Notes: generated by a model not told the origin, from the letters alone. A DNA stretch of 64,000 nucleotides from Ferrovibrio sp. (GCF_017994015.1 NZ_JAGOLP010000008.1:37965-101964), one strand, 5' to 3'; shown: positions 1-8,892, counted from the stretch's first letter. Program-made: numbers and translations.

Positions 1-1
1 C

Positions 2-799
2 GGCAAGCTCGACCTGCCGCATGCCTATGAAACCATCGGCATTGACGGCAAGGTCTGCGGCGAGGAATTGCAGCGTATCGGTTATCTCGGCCCGGCCGAA
101 CCGGGCTGGCTCAAGCCGCATGCCTTTGTGGAATTGCACATTGAACAAGGCCCGATCCTGGAAGCCGAAGGGCTTACCATCGGCGCGGTTGATGGTGTGC
201 AGGGTATTTCCTGGACCGAAGTGACCATCGAGGGTGTTTCCGCCCATGCCGGCACCACGCCGATGCGGCTACGGAAAGATGCCGGTTACGCCGCGGCCGA
301 GATCGCCGTCTTCGTGCGGCAATTAACCCGTGAACTGGGCGCCAGTCAGGTCGGCACCGTAGGGCGGATGGAATTCAGGCCCGGCATCACCAATGTAGTG
401 CCGAACCGCGCGGTGATGACGGTGGATATCCGTAATCCCGATGAAGCGGTATTGCAGCAGGCCGAGGCGCGGCTGTTCGCTTTTCTCGACCAGATTGCCG
501 CCACAGAAGGGGTGAAGATCACCACGCGGCCGCTGGCGCGCACCCAGCCGGTGGTGTTCGCGCCGCATATGATCGACATGGTGAGCGAGATTGCTGCTGA
601 ATTCGGCTACAGCGCCCGGCGCATGACCTCGGGTGCCGGCCACGATGCGCAGATGATGGCGGCGATCTGCCCCACCGGCATGATCTTTGTGCCGAGCGTG
701 AATGGCCTGAGCCATAATGTGAAGGAGCATACCGAGCCGGCCGATCTGGAGGCCGGCGCCAATATCCTGCTGCGCATGATGTTGCGGCTGGCAGCCTGA
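2..799 (+). CDS. M20-family Zn amidohydrolase (N-carbamoyl-L-amino-acid hydrolase type), 5' end outside window
   Basis: The last ~265 residues of a zinc-dependent amidohydrolase of the hydantoinase/carbamoylase branch of peptidase family M20, which removes carbamoyl groups from ureido acids (L-carbamoylase, beta-ureidopropionase and allantoate amidohydrolase are relatives). Visible family motifs are ELHIEQGP about 46 codons in, NRAVMTVDIR in the dimer/lid domain and GAGHDAQ near the C-terminus, which carries substrate and metal contacts. The reading frame is open from base 2; the family is about 410 residues, so roughly 140 are missing. Its TGA shares one base with the ATG of the next gene, so the two are translationally coupled. 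L-carbamoylase is the likeliest call because a D-carbamoylase follows, but allantoate or beta-ureidopropionate specificity cannot be excluded. Confidence 0.85.
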   Translation, partial: GKLDLPHAYETIGIDGKVCGEELQRIGYLGPAEPGWLKPHAFVELHIEQGPILEAEGLTIGAVDGVQGISWTEVTIEGVSAHAGTTPMRLRKDAGYAAAEIAVFVRQLTRELGASQVGTVGRMEFRPGITNVVPNRAVMTVDIRNPDEAVLQQAEARLFAFLDQIAATEGVKITTRPLARTQPVVFAPHMIDMVSEIAAEFGYSARRMTSGAGHDAQMMAAICPTGMIFVPSVNGLSHNVKEHTEPADLEAGANILLRMMLRLAA

Positions 800-1722
800 T
801 GGCACGGCCGCTCACTGTCGGCGCCGCCCAGCTTGGCCCGATCCAGCGTAGCGATAGCCGCGCCCAGGTGGTGGAACGCCTGATTGCCTTGCTGCGCGAG
901 GCGCATCGCATGGGCTGTGAGCTGGTGGTGTTTCCAGAACTTGCACTCACCACCTTCTTCCCACGCTGGTTCATGGCCGCGCAGGCAGAGATCGACCAGT
1001 TTTTCGAGGCCAGCATGCCGGGGCCGGAGACGCAGCCCCTGTTTGACGAAGCCAAACGGCTGCGTATCGGCTTTTATCTGGGTTATGCCGAGATCGATGG
1101 CGACAAACGCTACAACACGGCCATCCTGGTGGAGCGTGACGGCAGCATTGTCGGCAAATACCGCAAGGTGCATCTGCCGGGCCATGCCGAGCATGAACCC
1201 TGGCGCCAGTTCCAGCATCTGGAGAAGCGCTATTTCCATGAGAGCGATACCGGCTTCCAGGTTTGGCGGGCTTTTGGCGGCATCATTGGCATGGCGATCT
1301 GCAATGATCGGCGCTGGCCGGAAACTTATCGCATGATGGGTTTGCAGGGCGCCGAGATGATCCTGCTGGGCTATAACACCCCGGTGCATAATCCACCGGC
1401 ACCGGATCATGATGCGCTGTCGCTGTTTCATAACGGCCTGGTGATGCAGGCCGGCGCTTACCAGAATGGCTGCTGGGTGGTGGGCGTGGCCAAGGCCGGC
1501 AATGAGGAAGGTGTTCCGATGATCGGCGGCAGCCAGATCATCGCGCCATCCGGCCAGCCGGTTGCGCTGGCACGCAGCGAGGCCGACGAGCTGATTGTGG
1601 CCTGCTGTGACCTTGATGCTGGCTTGAGCTACAAATCCACCACGTTTAACTTCGCCCGGCACCGTATGCCGCAGCATTACGGGCTTATCACCAGCCGCAA
1701 GGGAGCGGAACCGCCACCATGA
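799..1722 (+). CDS. N-carbamoyl-D-amino-acid hydrolase (nitrilase superfamily)
   Basis: A 307-residue carbon-nitrogen hydrolase that should convert N-carbamoyl-D-amino acids to the D-amino acid, CO2 and ammonia in the cytoplasm. The nitrilase triad is complete: Glu47 in FPELALTTFFPRW, Lys123 in GKYRKVHLPG and Cys168 in ICNDRRWPE. These blocks, plus QHLEKRYF, GYNTPVHNPP and the C-terminal HRMPQHYGLI, are those of the Agrobacterium-type D-carbamoylase rather than of generic nitrilases. Its length fits that family. It overlaps the upstream M20 gene by one base and the downstream AtzG-like gene by four (ATGA), so it sits inside one operon. The hydantoinase expected to feed it is not in the window and may lie upstream. 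Confidence 0.92.
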   Translation: MARPLTVGAAQLGPIQRSDSRAQVVERLIALLREAHRMGCELVVFPELALTTFFPRWFMAAQAEIDQFFEASMPGPETQPLFDEAKRLRIGFYLGYAEIDGDKRYNTAILVERDGSIVGKYRKVHLPGHAEHEPWRQFQHLEKRYFHESDTGFQVWRAFGGIIGMAICNDRRWPETYRMMGLQGAEMILLGYNTPVHNPPAPDHDALSLFHNGLVMQAGAYQNGCWVVGVAKAGNEEGVPMIGGSQIIAPSGQPVALARSEADELIVACCDLDAGLSYKSTTFNFARHRMPQHYGLITSRKGAEPPP

Positions 1723-1955
1723 CCACAGGCGCCACCAAATCAAAAAACAAAACCCCGCTGCCGCCCAGCCTGGTGGCCGGCATGTTCAACGAGGCCGGCG
1801 TAGCGTTGCGCCCGGGCCGCGCCAAGGCAATTGCTGCTGCGCTGTATCCGGCGCTGACGCATTTCCGCCCGCTGGCCGCCAAACTGCCTTTTGAAGCCGA
1901 GCCCGGCCTGTTTCCGGTTGCGGCGCCGCAAGCCAAGAAGAGGGCGCGCAAATGA
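1719..1955 (+). CDS. AtzG-like small subunit (DUF4089)
   Basis: A 78-residue protein with a Lys-rich N-terminus, a helical core (PPSLVAGMFNEAGVALRPGR...) and a Lys/Arg tail. Size, helical pattern and position directly before an AtzE-type amidase match the AtzG/DUF4089 family, a GatC-like partner that wraps around and stabilises the AtzE amidase in cyanuric-acid degradation. It overlaps both neighbours through ATGA junctions (at 1719 and 1952), which suits stoichiometric co-translation. No catalytic residues are expected. The assignment rests on pattern and context; no biuret- or cyanurate-specific enzymes are seen nearby, so the amidase substrate may differ from carboxybiuret. Confidence 0.75.
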   Translation: MTTGATKSKNKTPLPPSLVAGMFNEAGVALRPGRAKAIAAALYPALTHFRPLAAKLPFEAEPGLFPVAAPQAKKRARK

Positions 1956-3361
1956 GCCAGGATCCCGCCCTGCTGTCGCTGATCGAGGCGGCTGATGCAC
2001 TGAATGCCGGCAAGCTGACTTCGCAGGCCCTGGTGGAAGCCGCGCTGGCCCGCACCGCCGCCTGGCAGCCGAAGATCAACGCCTATATCAAGCTGGAAGC
2101 CGAAGCCGCCTTGAAGGCTGCCAAGGCCGCAGATCGTGCGCGCAAGCGCGGTGCCAAGCTGGGGCCTCTGGCCGGCCTGCCGCTGGCGCATAAGGACATG
2201 TTCTATCGTAGCGGCCAGATCAGCAGTTGCGGTTCGGCGATCCGGCGCCATTGGAAAGCCGATGTCACCGCCACGGTGCTGGAACGGCTGGATGCTGCCG
2301 GTGCGCTGGATCTCGGCCGGCTCAACATGGCCGAATTCGCCTTCAATCCGACTGGCCATAACTACCATTACGGCCATGCCGGCAATCCGTGGAACCCGGC
2401 ACGCATCACCGGCGGCTCGTCCAGCGGTTCAGCCGCAGCGGTGGCAGCACGCATGGTTTATGGCGCGCTTGGTTCCGATACCGGCGGTTCGATCCGCGAG
2501 CCGGCACATCTCTGTGGTTTGGTTGGCATGAAGCCGACCTGGGGCCGTGTCAGTCGTTACGGCTGCATGCCGCTGAGTTATTCGCTCGATACGATCGGGC
2601 CGCTGACCCGCCGCGTCGCCGATAATGCGTTGCTGATGCAGATACTGGCCGGTGCTGATCCGAATGATCCCACTGCGGCCAAGGAAGCCGTGCCGGATTA
2701 TCTTGCTGCTGCCAAGCCGGGCAGTCTGCGTGGCCTGAAACTGGCGGTGCCGCGGGCGTTTTTCTGGGACAAGGTGAACAAGCCGGCGGCGCAATTGCTG
2801 GAGCAGGCTATTGCCACCTTCGCCAAGCTGGGCGCCAAGATCATCGAGATGACGCCGCCCGATATGAACATGATAACGGCCGCGGCCAATATTGTGGTCT
2901 CGGCCGAGGCGGTGGCGATCCATGGTCCCTGGCTGAAAACCCGACCACAGCTTTATTCCGAAGCCTTGCGCGCCCGGCTGGAAAACGGCCTGGCGATCAG
3001 CGCCGTGGATTATGTCGATGCGCAGCGCTGGCGCAGCATGGCGATTGCCGGCTGGCTCAAGGCAATGAACGGTGCCGATGCGGTGTTCACCCCGGTTGTG
3101 GCTGCCGCAACGCCCACCATTGCCGAGACTGATCTGGCTGGCAAACCGGAAGCCGCCAAGGTGATTGCCTCACTTACCCGACTGGTGCGGCCGATCAACT
3201 ATCTCGGCCTGCCCGGCCTTACCGTGCCGGCCGGCTTCACCCGCGATGGCATGCCGCTGGGTTTCCAGCTTGTCGGCAAGCCGTTTGGCGAGGCAGTGCT
3301 GTATCGGTTTGGCGGTGCCTTCGAAGCCAAGGTGCCGGCGCATGAGGCTGTCCCGGGCTAA
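1952..3361 (+). CDS. AtzE-family amidase (amidase signature enzyme)
   Basis: A 469-residue amidase-signature hydrolase. The Ser-cisSer-Lys triad is visible: Lys81 (PLAHKDMF), cis-Ser156 in GGSSSGS and nucleophile Ser180 in DTGGSIREPA, with the usual 24-residue spacing between the serines. The block GLVGMKPTWGRVSRYG is GatA/AtzE-like. The paired AtzG-like gene immediately upstream supports an AtzE-type two-subunit enzyme acting on a small acyl-urea or amide; the known reference activity is 1-carboxybiuret hydrolysis. In this operon it probably takes a product of the carbamoylases or an imported ureide. Its stop codon lies one base from the stop of the convergent racemase-family gene. Confidence 0.85.
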   Translation: MSQDPALLSLIEAADALNAGKLTSQALVEAALARTAAWQPKINAYIKLEAEAALKAAKAADRARKRGAKLGPLAGLPLAHKDMFYRSGQISSCGSAIRRHWKADVTATVLERLDAAGALDLGRLNMAEFAFNPTGHNYHYGHAGNPWNPARITGGSSSGSAAAVAARMVYGALGSDTGGSIREPAHLCGLVGMKPTWGRVSRYGCMPLSYSLDTIGPLTRRVADNALLMQILAGADPNDPTAAKEAVPDYLAAAKPGSLRGLKLAVPRAFFWDKVNKPAAQLLEQAIATFAKLGAKIIEMTPPDMNMITAAANIVVSAEAVAIHGPWLKTRPQLYSEALRARLENGLAISAVDYVDAQRWRSMAIAGWLKAMNGADAVFTPVVAAATPTIAETDLAGKPEAAKVIASLTRLVRPINYLGLPGLTVPAGFTRDGMPLGFQLVGKPFGEAVLYRFGGAFEAKVPAHEAVPG

Positions 3362-3362
3362 T

Positions 3363-4085
3363 TTACCTGGCCAGCAATCTGCTCAGTTCGCCGCTCAGCC
3401 CGGTGCTTGCCACCGGGCTGGGTTTTTCGACCACTAACTCGCCGGTGGCTGCCTCGGCCATGCGGATTGCTGGTGTCAGGCCATCAATCACCGGCACGTT
3501 CAGCCGTGCCGCCAGTGGCTCCACCTGGCCCACCATGCCGGCACCGCCCAGAATCACCAATTCGGCGCCATCCTCGCTCACGGCAGCTTGGGCAGCCTGA
3601 AAAATTGCTTCGCGTGCTGCTTCCGGCTGGGCCCCGATCTGCCCGCCATCCGCCTGCAACACGCGCACGCTAGCCAGTTGCGTTGCCAAGCCCAGGCTGG
3701 CGGCATATTCGGTCAGCATTGGCCCCCATTTTTTGCCGCCGGTAACAATCGAGAAACGGCGAGCCTGCGCCGCTGCGGCGCGGCAGCCGGCTTCCGCCAT
3801 GCCGAAACAGGGCAGGCCGCTGACCTCACGCAAGGCGGCCAAGCCCGGATCACCGAAACAGGCCAGCACCACGGCATCCGGTTGGGCGCCGCTATAGGCG
3901 GCAAAGGCATCCAGAACTGCATGGCTGGCAATCGCATAGGCGGCACGGCTGGCAATGACTTCGGCGCCGAAGCGGGCCGTCAACGGCACGATCTCGGTTC
4001 CGGCATCGGCAATGCTGCACGCAGCCACCATCAGGCGGTTGGTCATGGCTTGGCTGGTATTGCCGTTCAGCAGCAGAAGGCGCAT
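3363..4085 (-). CDS. Asp/Glu/hydantoin racemase family protein, second catalytic Cys missing
   Basis: A 240-residue member of the two-cysteine racemase family that includes hydantoin racemase HyuE and allantoin racemase. The N-terminal RLLLLNGNTS and the first catalytic cysteine, Cys76 in LACFGDPG, are intact. The second, normally in LGCAGM at position 181, is Gly (codon GGT, LGGAGMVG). In two-base racemization each Cys serves one enantiomer, so the protein may be one-directional, act on another substrate (maleate-isomerase or decarboxylase relatives also bend the two-Cys rule), or bind rather than catalyse. It is transcribed away from the ABC transporter and towards the amidase operon. A 13-bp palindrome lies 26 bases upstream of its ATG. 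Confidence 0.8.
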   Translation of the reverse strand: MRLLLLNGNTSQAMTNRLMVAACSIADAGTEIVPLTARFGAEVIASRAAYAIASHAVLDAFAAYSGAQPDAVVLACFGDPGLAALREVSGLPCFGMAEAGCRAAAAQARRFSIVTGGKKWGPMLTEYAASLGLATQLASVRVLQADGGQIGAQPEAAREAIFQAAQAAVSEDGAELVILGGAGMVGQVEPLAARLNVPVIDGLTPAIRMAEAATGELVVEKPSPVASTGLSGELSRLLAR

Positions 4086-4111
4086 GTCGTAATCCTGGGC
4101 GATGCCGCTTC

Positions 4112-4124
4112 TGTATTCAATACA
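4112..4124. promoter_or_regulatory. Candidate operator: perfect palindrome TGTATTCAATACA
   Basis: A 6-1-6 perfect inverted repeat in the 197-bp divergent gap between the racemase-family gene and the ABC substrate-binding protein. It is close to the racemase ATG and inside the only non-coding stretch able to hold promoters for both directions. The form resembles sites of FadR-subfamily GntR regulators (TGTAT...ATACA), but no such regulator is encoded in the window. Confidence 0.4.
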
Positions 4125-4282
4125 TGCGCCCCTCTAATTTCTGCCCATAAAAATGGCAAAAACTAGATTGTTCGTGTGCTGATAATTTTTGCAGCCGCGT
4201 ATCTGCTTGGAATCACGAGGCATGATCCTCTGGCATGGAGTTTGCGATGCAGCAAACACCATCCACTTGCAGGATCATGTCC

Positions 4283-5899
4283 ATGACCCGCCTTTCCTTC
4301 TCTACCCGTTTGCTCGGCCTTGTGGCCGCCACTGCCCTGAGCGGCTTTATCGCTGCAGCGGCCCAGGCGCAGGGAACCCTGCGTATCGGCATGACCGCCT
4401 CCGACATCCCGCTCACCACTGGCCAGACCGACCAGGGCGGCGAGGGCATGCGCTTCATGGGCTACACGGTCTATGACGGCCTGATCAACTGGGATATGAG
4501 CAAGTTTGACAAGCCCTCGGTGCTCACCCCCGGCCTTGCCACCAAATGGAGCGCCGATGCCACCGACAAGACCAAATGGACCTTCACGCTGCGCGAAGGC
4601 GTGAAATTCCACGATGGCAGCGAATTCACCGCCGATGCCGTGGTCTGGAATCTCGACAAGCTGCTGAAGAAGGATGCCCCGCAATTTGATCCACGCCAAT
4701 CGGCGCAGGGCCTGTCACGCATCCCGGCTGTTGCCTCCTACAAGGCTGCTGGCAAGTACAGTGTGGAAATCATCACCAAGACCCCGGATGCCACGCTGCC
4801 CTATCAGCTGGCCTGGATCATGATGTCGTCGCCGGCGCAATTCGAGAAGCTCGGCAATAGCTGGGAAGCCTTTGCCAAAACCCCCTCTGGTACCGGGCCA
4901 TGGAAGTTGACCGCCTTCGTGCCACGCGAACGCGCTGAACTCACCCCCAATGCGGATTATTGGGACAAGCCGCGGGTGCCGAAGCTGGACAAGCTGGTGC
5001 TGCTGCCGCTGCCGGAACCGAATGCGCGCGTGGCGGCGCTGCGGTCCGGCCAAGTCGACTGGATCGAGGCCCCGGCGCCGGATGCCGTGCCGTCGCTGAA
5101 GAATGCCGGTTTCAGCATTGTCACCAATGCCTATCCGCATAACTGGACGTGGCATCTTTCGCGCGTCGAAGGCTCGCCCTGGAATGATGTCCGGGTGCGC
5201 AAGGCGGCCAACCTTGCCATCGATCGCATGGCGCTCAAGGAACTGCTTGGCGGCCTGATGATCCCTGCCGAGGGTTTTTTCCCGCCGGGTAACCAGTGGT
5301 TCGGCAACCCCACCTTCAAGGTGAAGTATGATTTGGCCGAGGCCAAGAAGCTGATGAAAGAGGCTGGCTTCGGCCCCGACAAACCACTGAAGACCAAGGC
5401 ACTGATCTCGCCATCGGGCTCGGGTCAGATGCTGCCCTTGCCGATGAATGAGTTCGTGCAGCAGAGCTTGGCCGAGATTGGCATCCAGATCGAGTTCGAA
5501 GTGGTGGAATGGAACCAGCTGATCAATATCTGGCGTGCTGGTGCCAAGAGCGAAGCGGCGCGCGGCGGCACGTCGATCAACTTCACCTACTTCATCCAGG
5601 ATCCGTTCACCGGCGTGATCCGTCACTTGCAATGCAATCTGGTGGCGCCGAATGGCACCAACTGGGGCCATTACTGTGACCCCGAGATGGATAAGCTGTT
5701 CAACGAAGTGCGCAATACCTTCGATGCCGTGGAGCAGGACAAGGTGATGCGCAAGGTGCATGAGAAATATGTTGACGAAGCTTTGTTCCTGATGGTGACG
5801 CATGATGTGAATGCGCGTGCCATGAGCAGCAAGGTGAAGAATTTTGTGCAGGCGCAGAACTGGTTCCAGGATTTCTCGCCGATCACGATGGCCAAGTAA
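4283..5899 (+). CDS. ABC transporter substrate-binding protein, peptide/nickel family 5
   Basis: Periplasmic solute receptor of the DppA/OppA class, 538 residues from the chosen start. A signal peptide is plain: Arg near the start, hydrophobic LLGLVAATALSGFIAAA and an AQA cleavage site before QGTLRIG. Two upstream in-frame ATGs exist (4235, 4277); 4283 is preferred because AGGA lies 8 bases before it and it gives the cleanest signal peptide. Family features include FTLREGVKFHDGSEFTADAV and SGTGPWKLTAF. It heads an operon with two permeases and two ATPases. Given the upstream carbamoylase and amidase operon, the cargo may be a ureido or carbamoyl amino acid or a short amide rather than a peptide; that is inference. 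Confidence 0.9.
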   Translation: MTRLSFSTRLLGLVAATALSGFIAAAAQAQGTLRIGMTASDIPLTTGQTDQGGEGMRFMGYTVYDGLINWDMSKFDKPSVLTPGLATKWSADATDKTKWTFTLREGVKFHDGSEFTADAVVWNLDKLLKKDAPQFDPRQSAQGLSRIPAVASYKAAGKYSVEIITKTPDATLPYQLAWIMMSSPAQFEKLGNSWEAFAKTPSGTGPWKLTAFVPRERAELTPNADYWDKPRVPKLDKLVLLPLPEPNARVAALRSGQVDWIEAPAPDAVPSLKNAGFSIVTNAYPHNWTWHLSRVEGSPWNDVRVRKAANLAIDRMALKELLGGLMIPAEGFFPPGNQWFGNPTFKVKYDLAEAKKLMKEAGFGPDKPLKTKALISPSGSGQMLPLPMNEFVQQSLAEIGIQIEFEVVEWNQLINIWRAGAKSEAARGGTSINFTYFIQDPFTGVIRHLQCNLVAPNGTNWGHYCDPEMDKLFNEVRNTFDAVEQDKVMRKVHEKYVDEALFLMVTHDVNARAMSSKVKNFVQAQNWFQDFSPITMAK

Positions 5900-5905
5900 G
5901 CCCCA

Positions 5906-5933
5906 GCCGGCAGCCGCAAATGCGGCTGCCGGC
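5906..5933 (+). terminator. Strong hairpin between binding-protein and permease genes
   Basis: Perfect 12-bp stem (GCCGGCAGCCGC) with a 4-base AAAT loop, seven bases after the binding-protein stop. No T-run follows, so it is more likely an mRNA 3'-end protector or partial terminator that raises binding protein over membrane components than a full terminator. Confidence 0.6.
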
Positions 5934-5971
5934 AGACTTTCGCCTGACTCCCGCCCCAGCCAGGAAATGCC

Positions 5972-6925
5972 ATGCTGTTTTATGCTTTGAAGCGCCTGCT
6001 CTATGTTCTGCCGGTTGCCTTCGGCGTCAGCGTTGTTTGTTTCCTGCTGGTGCATATAACGCCGGGCGATCCTTTAACTGCTATCATGCCCATTGATGCT
6101 TCGGCCGAGCAGCAGGCGGCAATGCGCGCGGCATATGGCTTCGATAAGCCTTTGCCTGTGCAGTATGTGATATGGCTCGGCAAGGTGCTGATCGGTGATC
6201 TGGGCAATTCGATTGCCTCCGGTCGACCCGTGCTGAGCGAGGTGATGCGCGCAGTCAGCAACACACTGATCCTGGCTTTTGTCGCCACCCTGATCGGTTT
6301 TTTCTTCGGCTGCCTGTTCGGCTTTGTTGCCGGCTATTTCCGCAATTCACCGCTGGATCGGTTGGCTTCCATGCTGTCTGTGCTGGGCGTGAGCGTACCG
6401 CATTACTGGCTCGGCATGGTGCTGGTGATCATTTTCTCGGTGCAGCTCAACTGGTTGCCAGCCACCGGCGCCGGTCCGGGTGGATCGGGGGATTGGAAGC
6501 CGGATTGGGAGCATTTCCGCTATCTGATTCTGCCGGCCATCACCATGTCGGTGATCCCCATGGGCGTGGTGGCGCGCACGATCCGCGCCCTGGTCGCCGA
6601 TATCCTGTCGCAGGACTTTGTCTCGGCCCTTGCCGCCAAGGGTCTGGCCGATGGTGGCGTGTTCCGCCATGTGGTGAAAAACGCCGCACCAACCGCACTG
6701 GCGGTAATGGGGTTGCAGCTCGGTTATCTGCTTGGCGGTTCGATCCTGATCGAAACCGTGTTTTCATGGCCGGGCACTGGCTTCTTGCTCAATGCGGCTA
6801 TCTTTCAGCGTGATCTGCCGCTGCTGCAAGGCACCATCCTGGTGCTGGCAATGTTCTTTGTGTTGCTCAACCTGCTGGTCGATGTGCTGCAAACCGCCTT
6901 CGATCCGCGTATCCAGCGGAGCTGA
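5972..6925 (+). CDS. ABC transporter permease, DppB type
   Basis: A 317-residue inner-membrane protein of the binding-protein-dependent permease family. It opens with the DppB/OppB signature (LKRLLYVLPVAFGVSVVCFL, LVHITPGDP), then a periplasmic loop and about five further membrane segments. The cytoplasmic EAA loop that docks the ATPase is visible in SALAAKGLADGGVFRHVVKN. It ends DVLQTAFDPRIQ, a standard DppB tail. The next permease starts three bases after its stop, so they form one heteromeric channel. Substrate specificity lies in the binding protein, not here. Confidence 0.92.
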   Translation: MLFYALKRLLYVLPVAFGVSVVCFLLVHITPGDPLTAIMPIDASAEQQAAMRAAYGFDKPLPVQYVIWLGKVLIGDLGNSIASGRPVLSEVMRAVSNTLILAFVATLIGFFFGCLFGFVAGYFRNSPLDRLASMLSVLGVSVPHYWLGMVLVIIFSVQLNWLPATGAGPGGSGDWKPDWEHFRYLILPAITMSVIPMGVVARTIRALVADILSQDFVSALAAKGLADGGVFRHVVKNAAPTALAVMGLQLGYLLGGSILIETVFSWPGTGFLLNAAIFQRDLPLLQGTILVLAMFFVLLNLLVDVLQTAFDPRIQRS

Positions 6926-6928
6926 ACC

Positions 6929-7822
6929 ATGGCGGTCGGGACGATGGATGCGGGAGCGGCGAAAGTGCAGCCGATTGAGGTATCGGAAGGCTACTGGCGC
7001 GGCGTGATCAGCCGCCTGAGCCGCGATCCGGTGGCCATGCTGGCGCTGGGTGTGATTGTGCTGCTGGTGCTGATGGCGATATTCGCGCCGCTGATTGCGC
7101 CGGCTGATCCGTTCAAAGGCTCGATGCTGCGCCGCCTGCGACCGATCGGCACGCCGGGTTTCCCGCTGGGCGCCGATGAACTGGGCCGCGACATGCTGTC
7201 GCGCCTGATCTATGGCGCCCGGCTGTCGCTGTTCATGGGGGTGACGCCGGTGCTGATGGCCTTTGTGGTCGGTTCCGGCCTTGGCATTTTCGCCGGCTTT
7301 GTCGGCGGCCGGATTAATACCGCGATCATGCGCACCATCGATGTATTTTACGCCTTTCCCTCGGTGCTGCTGGCAGTGGCTTTGTCGGGTGCTCTTGGTG
7401 CCGGCCTGACCAATGCGCTGGTTTCGCTCACCATCGTGTTTATTCCGCCGATTGCACGAGTTGCCGAAAGTGTCACCACCCAGGTGCGCAACCGCGATTA
7501 TGTGGAGGCCGCCCGTGCCTCCGGTGCCAGTGGCTTCACCATCGTGCGCGTGCATGTGCTCGGCAATGTGCTCAGCCCGATCTTCGTGTATGCCACCAGC
7601 CTGATCTCGGTGGCTATGATCCTGGCCTCTGGGCTCAGTTTCCTTGGCCTGGGCGTGCGGCCGCCCGAGCCGGAATGGGGCCTGATGCTCAACACGCTGC
7701 GCACCGCAATCTATGTCAATCCGCTGGTGGCGGCTTTGCCTGGCGCGATGATCTTCATCACCTCGATCTCCTTCAATCTGTTCTCCGACAGCCTGCGTTC
7801 GGCGATGGATGTGCGCGCATGA
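6929..7822 (+). CDS. ABC transporter permease, DppC type
   Basis: A 297-residue partner permease with the DppC N-terminal helix (DPVAMLALGVIVLLVLMAIF), the conserved LGADELGRDMLSRLIYGARLS block, and an EAA loop in YVEAARASGASGFTIVRVH. Six membrane spans can be drawn. An alternative ATG at 6944 would trim five residues. Its TGA overlaps the ATG of the next ATPase gene (ATGA at 7819), consistent with one operon. Together with the DppB-type subunit it forms the translocation pore. Confidence 0.92.
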   Translation: MAVGTMDAGAAKVQPIEVSEGYWRGVISRLSRDPVAMLALGVIVLLVLMAIFAPLIAPADPFKGSMLRRLRPIGTPGFPLGADELGRDMLSRLIYGARLSLFMGVTPVLMAFVVGSGLGIFAGFVGGRINTAIMRTIDVFYAFPSVLLAVALSGALGAGLTNALVSLTIVFIPPIARVAESVTTQVRNRDYVEAARASGASGFTIVRVHVLGNVLSPIFVYATSLISVAMILASGLSFLGLGVRPPEPEWGLMLNTLRTAIYVNPLVAALPGAMIFITSISFNLFSDSLRSAMDVRA

Positions 7823-8892
7823 CCGATCAGCCGGAAAACCAAATTGCCGATGCCCTGCATCATCCAGAGGATCGGGGTGGGCCACGTCAGCCGCTGCTCA
7901 GTGTTAAGGGTCTGATCAAACATTTTCCGGTCAGCAAGGGCCTGTTCGGGCGCAACAAGACCGTAGTGCGTGCCGTGGATGGTGTCGATTTTGATCTGAT
8001 GAAGGGCGAAACGCTCGGCATCGTTGGCGAAAGCGGCTGCGGCAAATCCACCACCGCGCGGCTGCTGATGCATCTGATCGAACCTGATGCCGGCCGCATC
8101 GTGTTTGACGGCGAGGCCGTTGGCGAGGAAATCAGCCTGACACAATTCCGGCGCCAGACCCAGATGGTGTTTCAGGACAGCTACGCCTCGCTCAATCCGC
8201 GCCTGACCATCGAAGATTCCATCGCCTTCGCGCCGCAGGTGCATGGCGTGCCGCGCAAGGAGGCCCTGGCGCGGGGGCATGACCTGCTGCACCGTGTCGG
8301 CCTGGAACCGCGCCGCTTTGCTGGCCGCTATCCGCACGAACTTTCCGGTGGCCAGCGCCAGCGTATCAATATTGCCCGTGCGCTGGCATTGGAGCCGCGT
8401 CTGGTGATCCTGGATGAGGCCGTCTCGGCGCTCGACAAATCGGTGGAAGCGCAGGTGCTCAACCTGCTGCTTGACCTCAAGGATGCGTTCGGCCTGACCT
8501 ACATTTTCATCTCGCATGATCTGAATGTGGTGAATTTTGTCTCCGACCGGGTGATGGTGATGTATCTCGGCAAGGTGGCGGAGATCGGCCCGTCGGAAAG
8601 CCTGTTTGCCGCGCCGAGCCATCCCTATACGGCGGCCTTGCTGAATTCGATGCCGGCGATGGACCCGGATAACCGCACCATGGAGGCGCCGCTATTTGGC
8701 GATCCCCCCAATCCAATTGATCCGCCGCCAGGCTGCCGCTTCCATACTCGCTGCCGCCATGTTGCGCCGATCTGCTCCAGCCAGGTGCCGGTGCTGGCCA
8801 GCGTGGCAGAGCTGCATGACAGCGCCTGCCTGATGCGCCAGCCCGGCAGCGGCCATCCCCAGGCCGGCCCGGCAATCGAGGTGGCAGCATGA
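7819..8892 (+). CDS. ABC transporter ATP-binding protein, DppF/OppF type
   Basis: A 357-residue ATPase energising the importer. Walker A is GESGCGKST, the signature LSGGQRQR and Walker B LVILDEAVSALD; DEAVSALD rather than DEPTSALD is typical of OppF-type subunits. A C-terminal oligopeptide-transporter extension (HPYTAALLNSMP) carries four cysteines in CRFHTRCRHVAPIC and later, the pattern that binds an iron-sulfur cluster in Dpp/Opp ATPases. The start at 7819 overlaps the permease stop; a longer frame upstream would run deep into the permease and is rejected. It overlaps the next ATPase by four bases. Confidence 0.92.
   Translation: MTDQPENQIADALHHPEDRGGPRQPLLSVKGLIKHFPVSKGLFGRNKTVVRAVDGVDFDLMKGETLGIVGESGCGKSTTARLLMHLIEPDAGRIVFDGEAVGEEISLTQFRRQTQMVFQDSYASLNPRLTIEDSIAFAPQVHGVPRKEALARGHDLLHRVGLEPRRFAGRYPHELSGGQRQRINIARALALEPRLVILDEAVSALDKSVEAQVLNLLLDLKDAFGLTYIFISHDLNVVNFVSDRVMVMYLGKVAEIGPSESLFAAPSHPYTAALLNSMPAMDPDNRTMEAPLFGDPPNPIDPPPGCRFHTRCRHVAPICSSQVPVLASVAELHDSACLMRQPGSGHPQAGPAIEVAA

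Noticed and set aside
607..1743. 378-codon open frame on the minus strand opposite the D-carbamoylase
   Set aside because: GC-rich coding DNA often leaves long antisense frames. The translation is His/Gln/Arg-rich with no family motif, while the plus-strand frame has a full catalytic triad. The same applies to 4715-6055 and 6764-7885.
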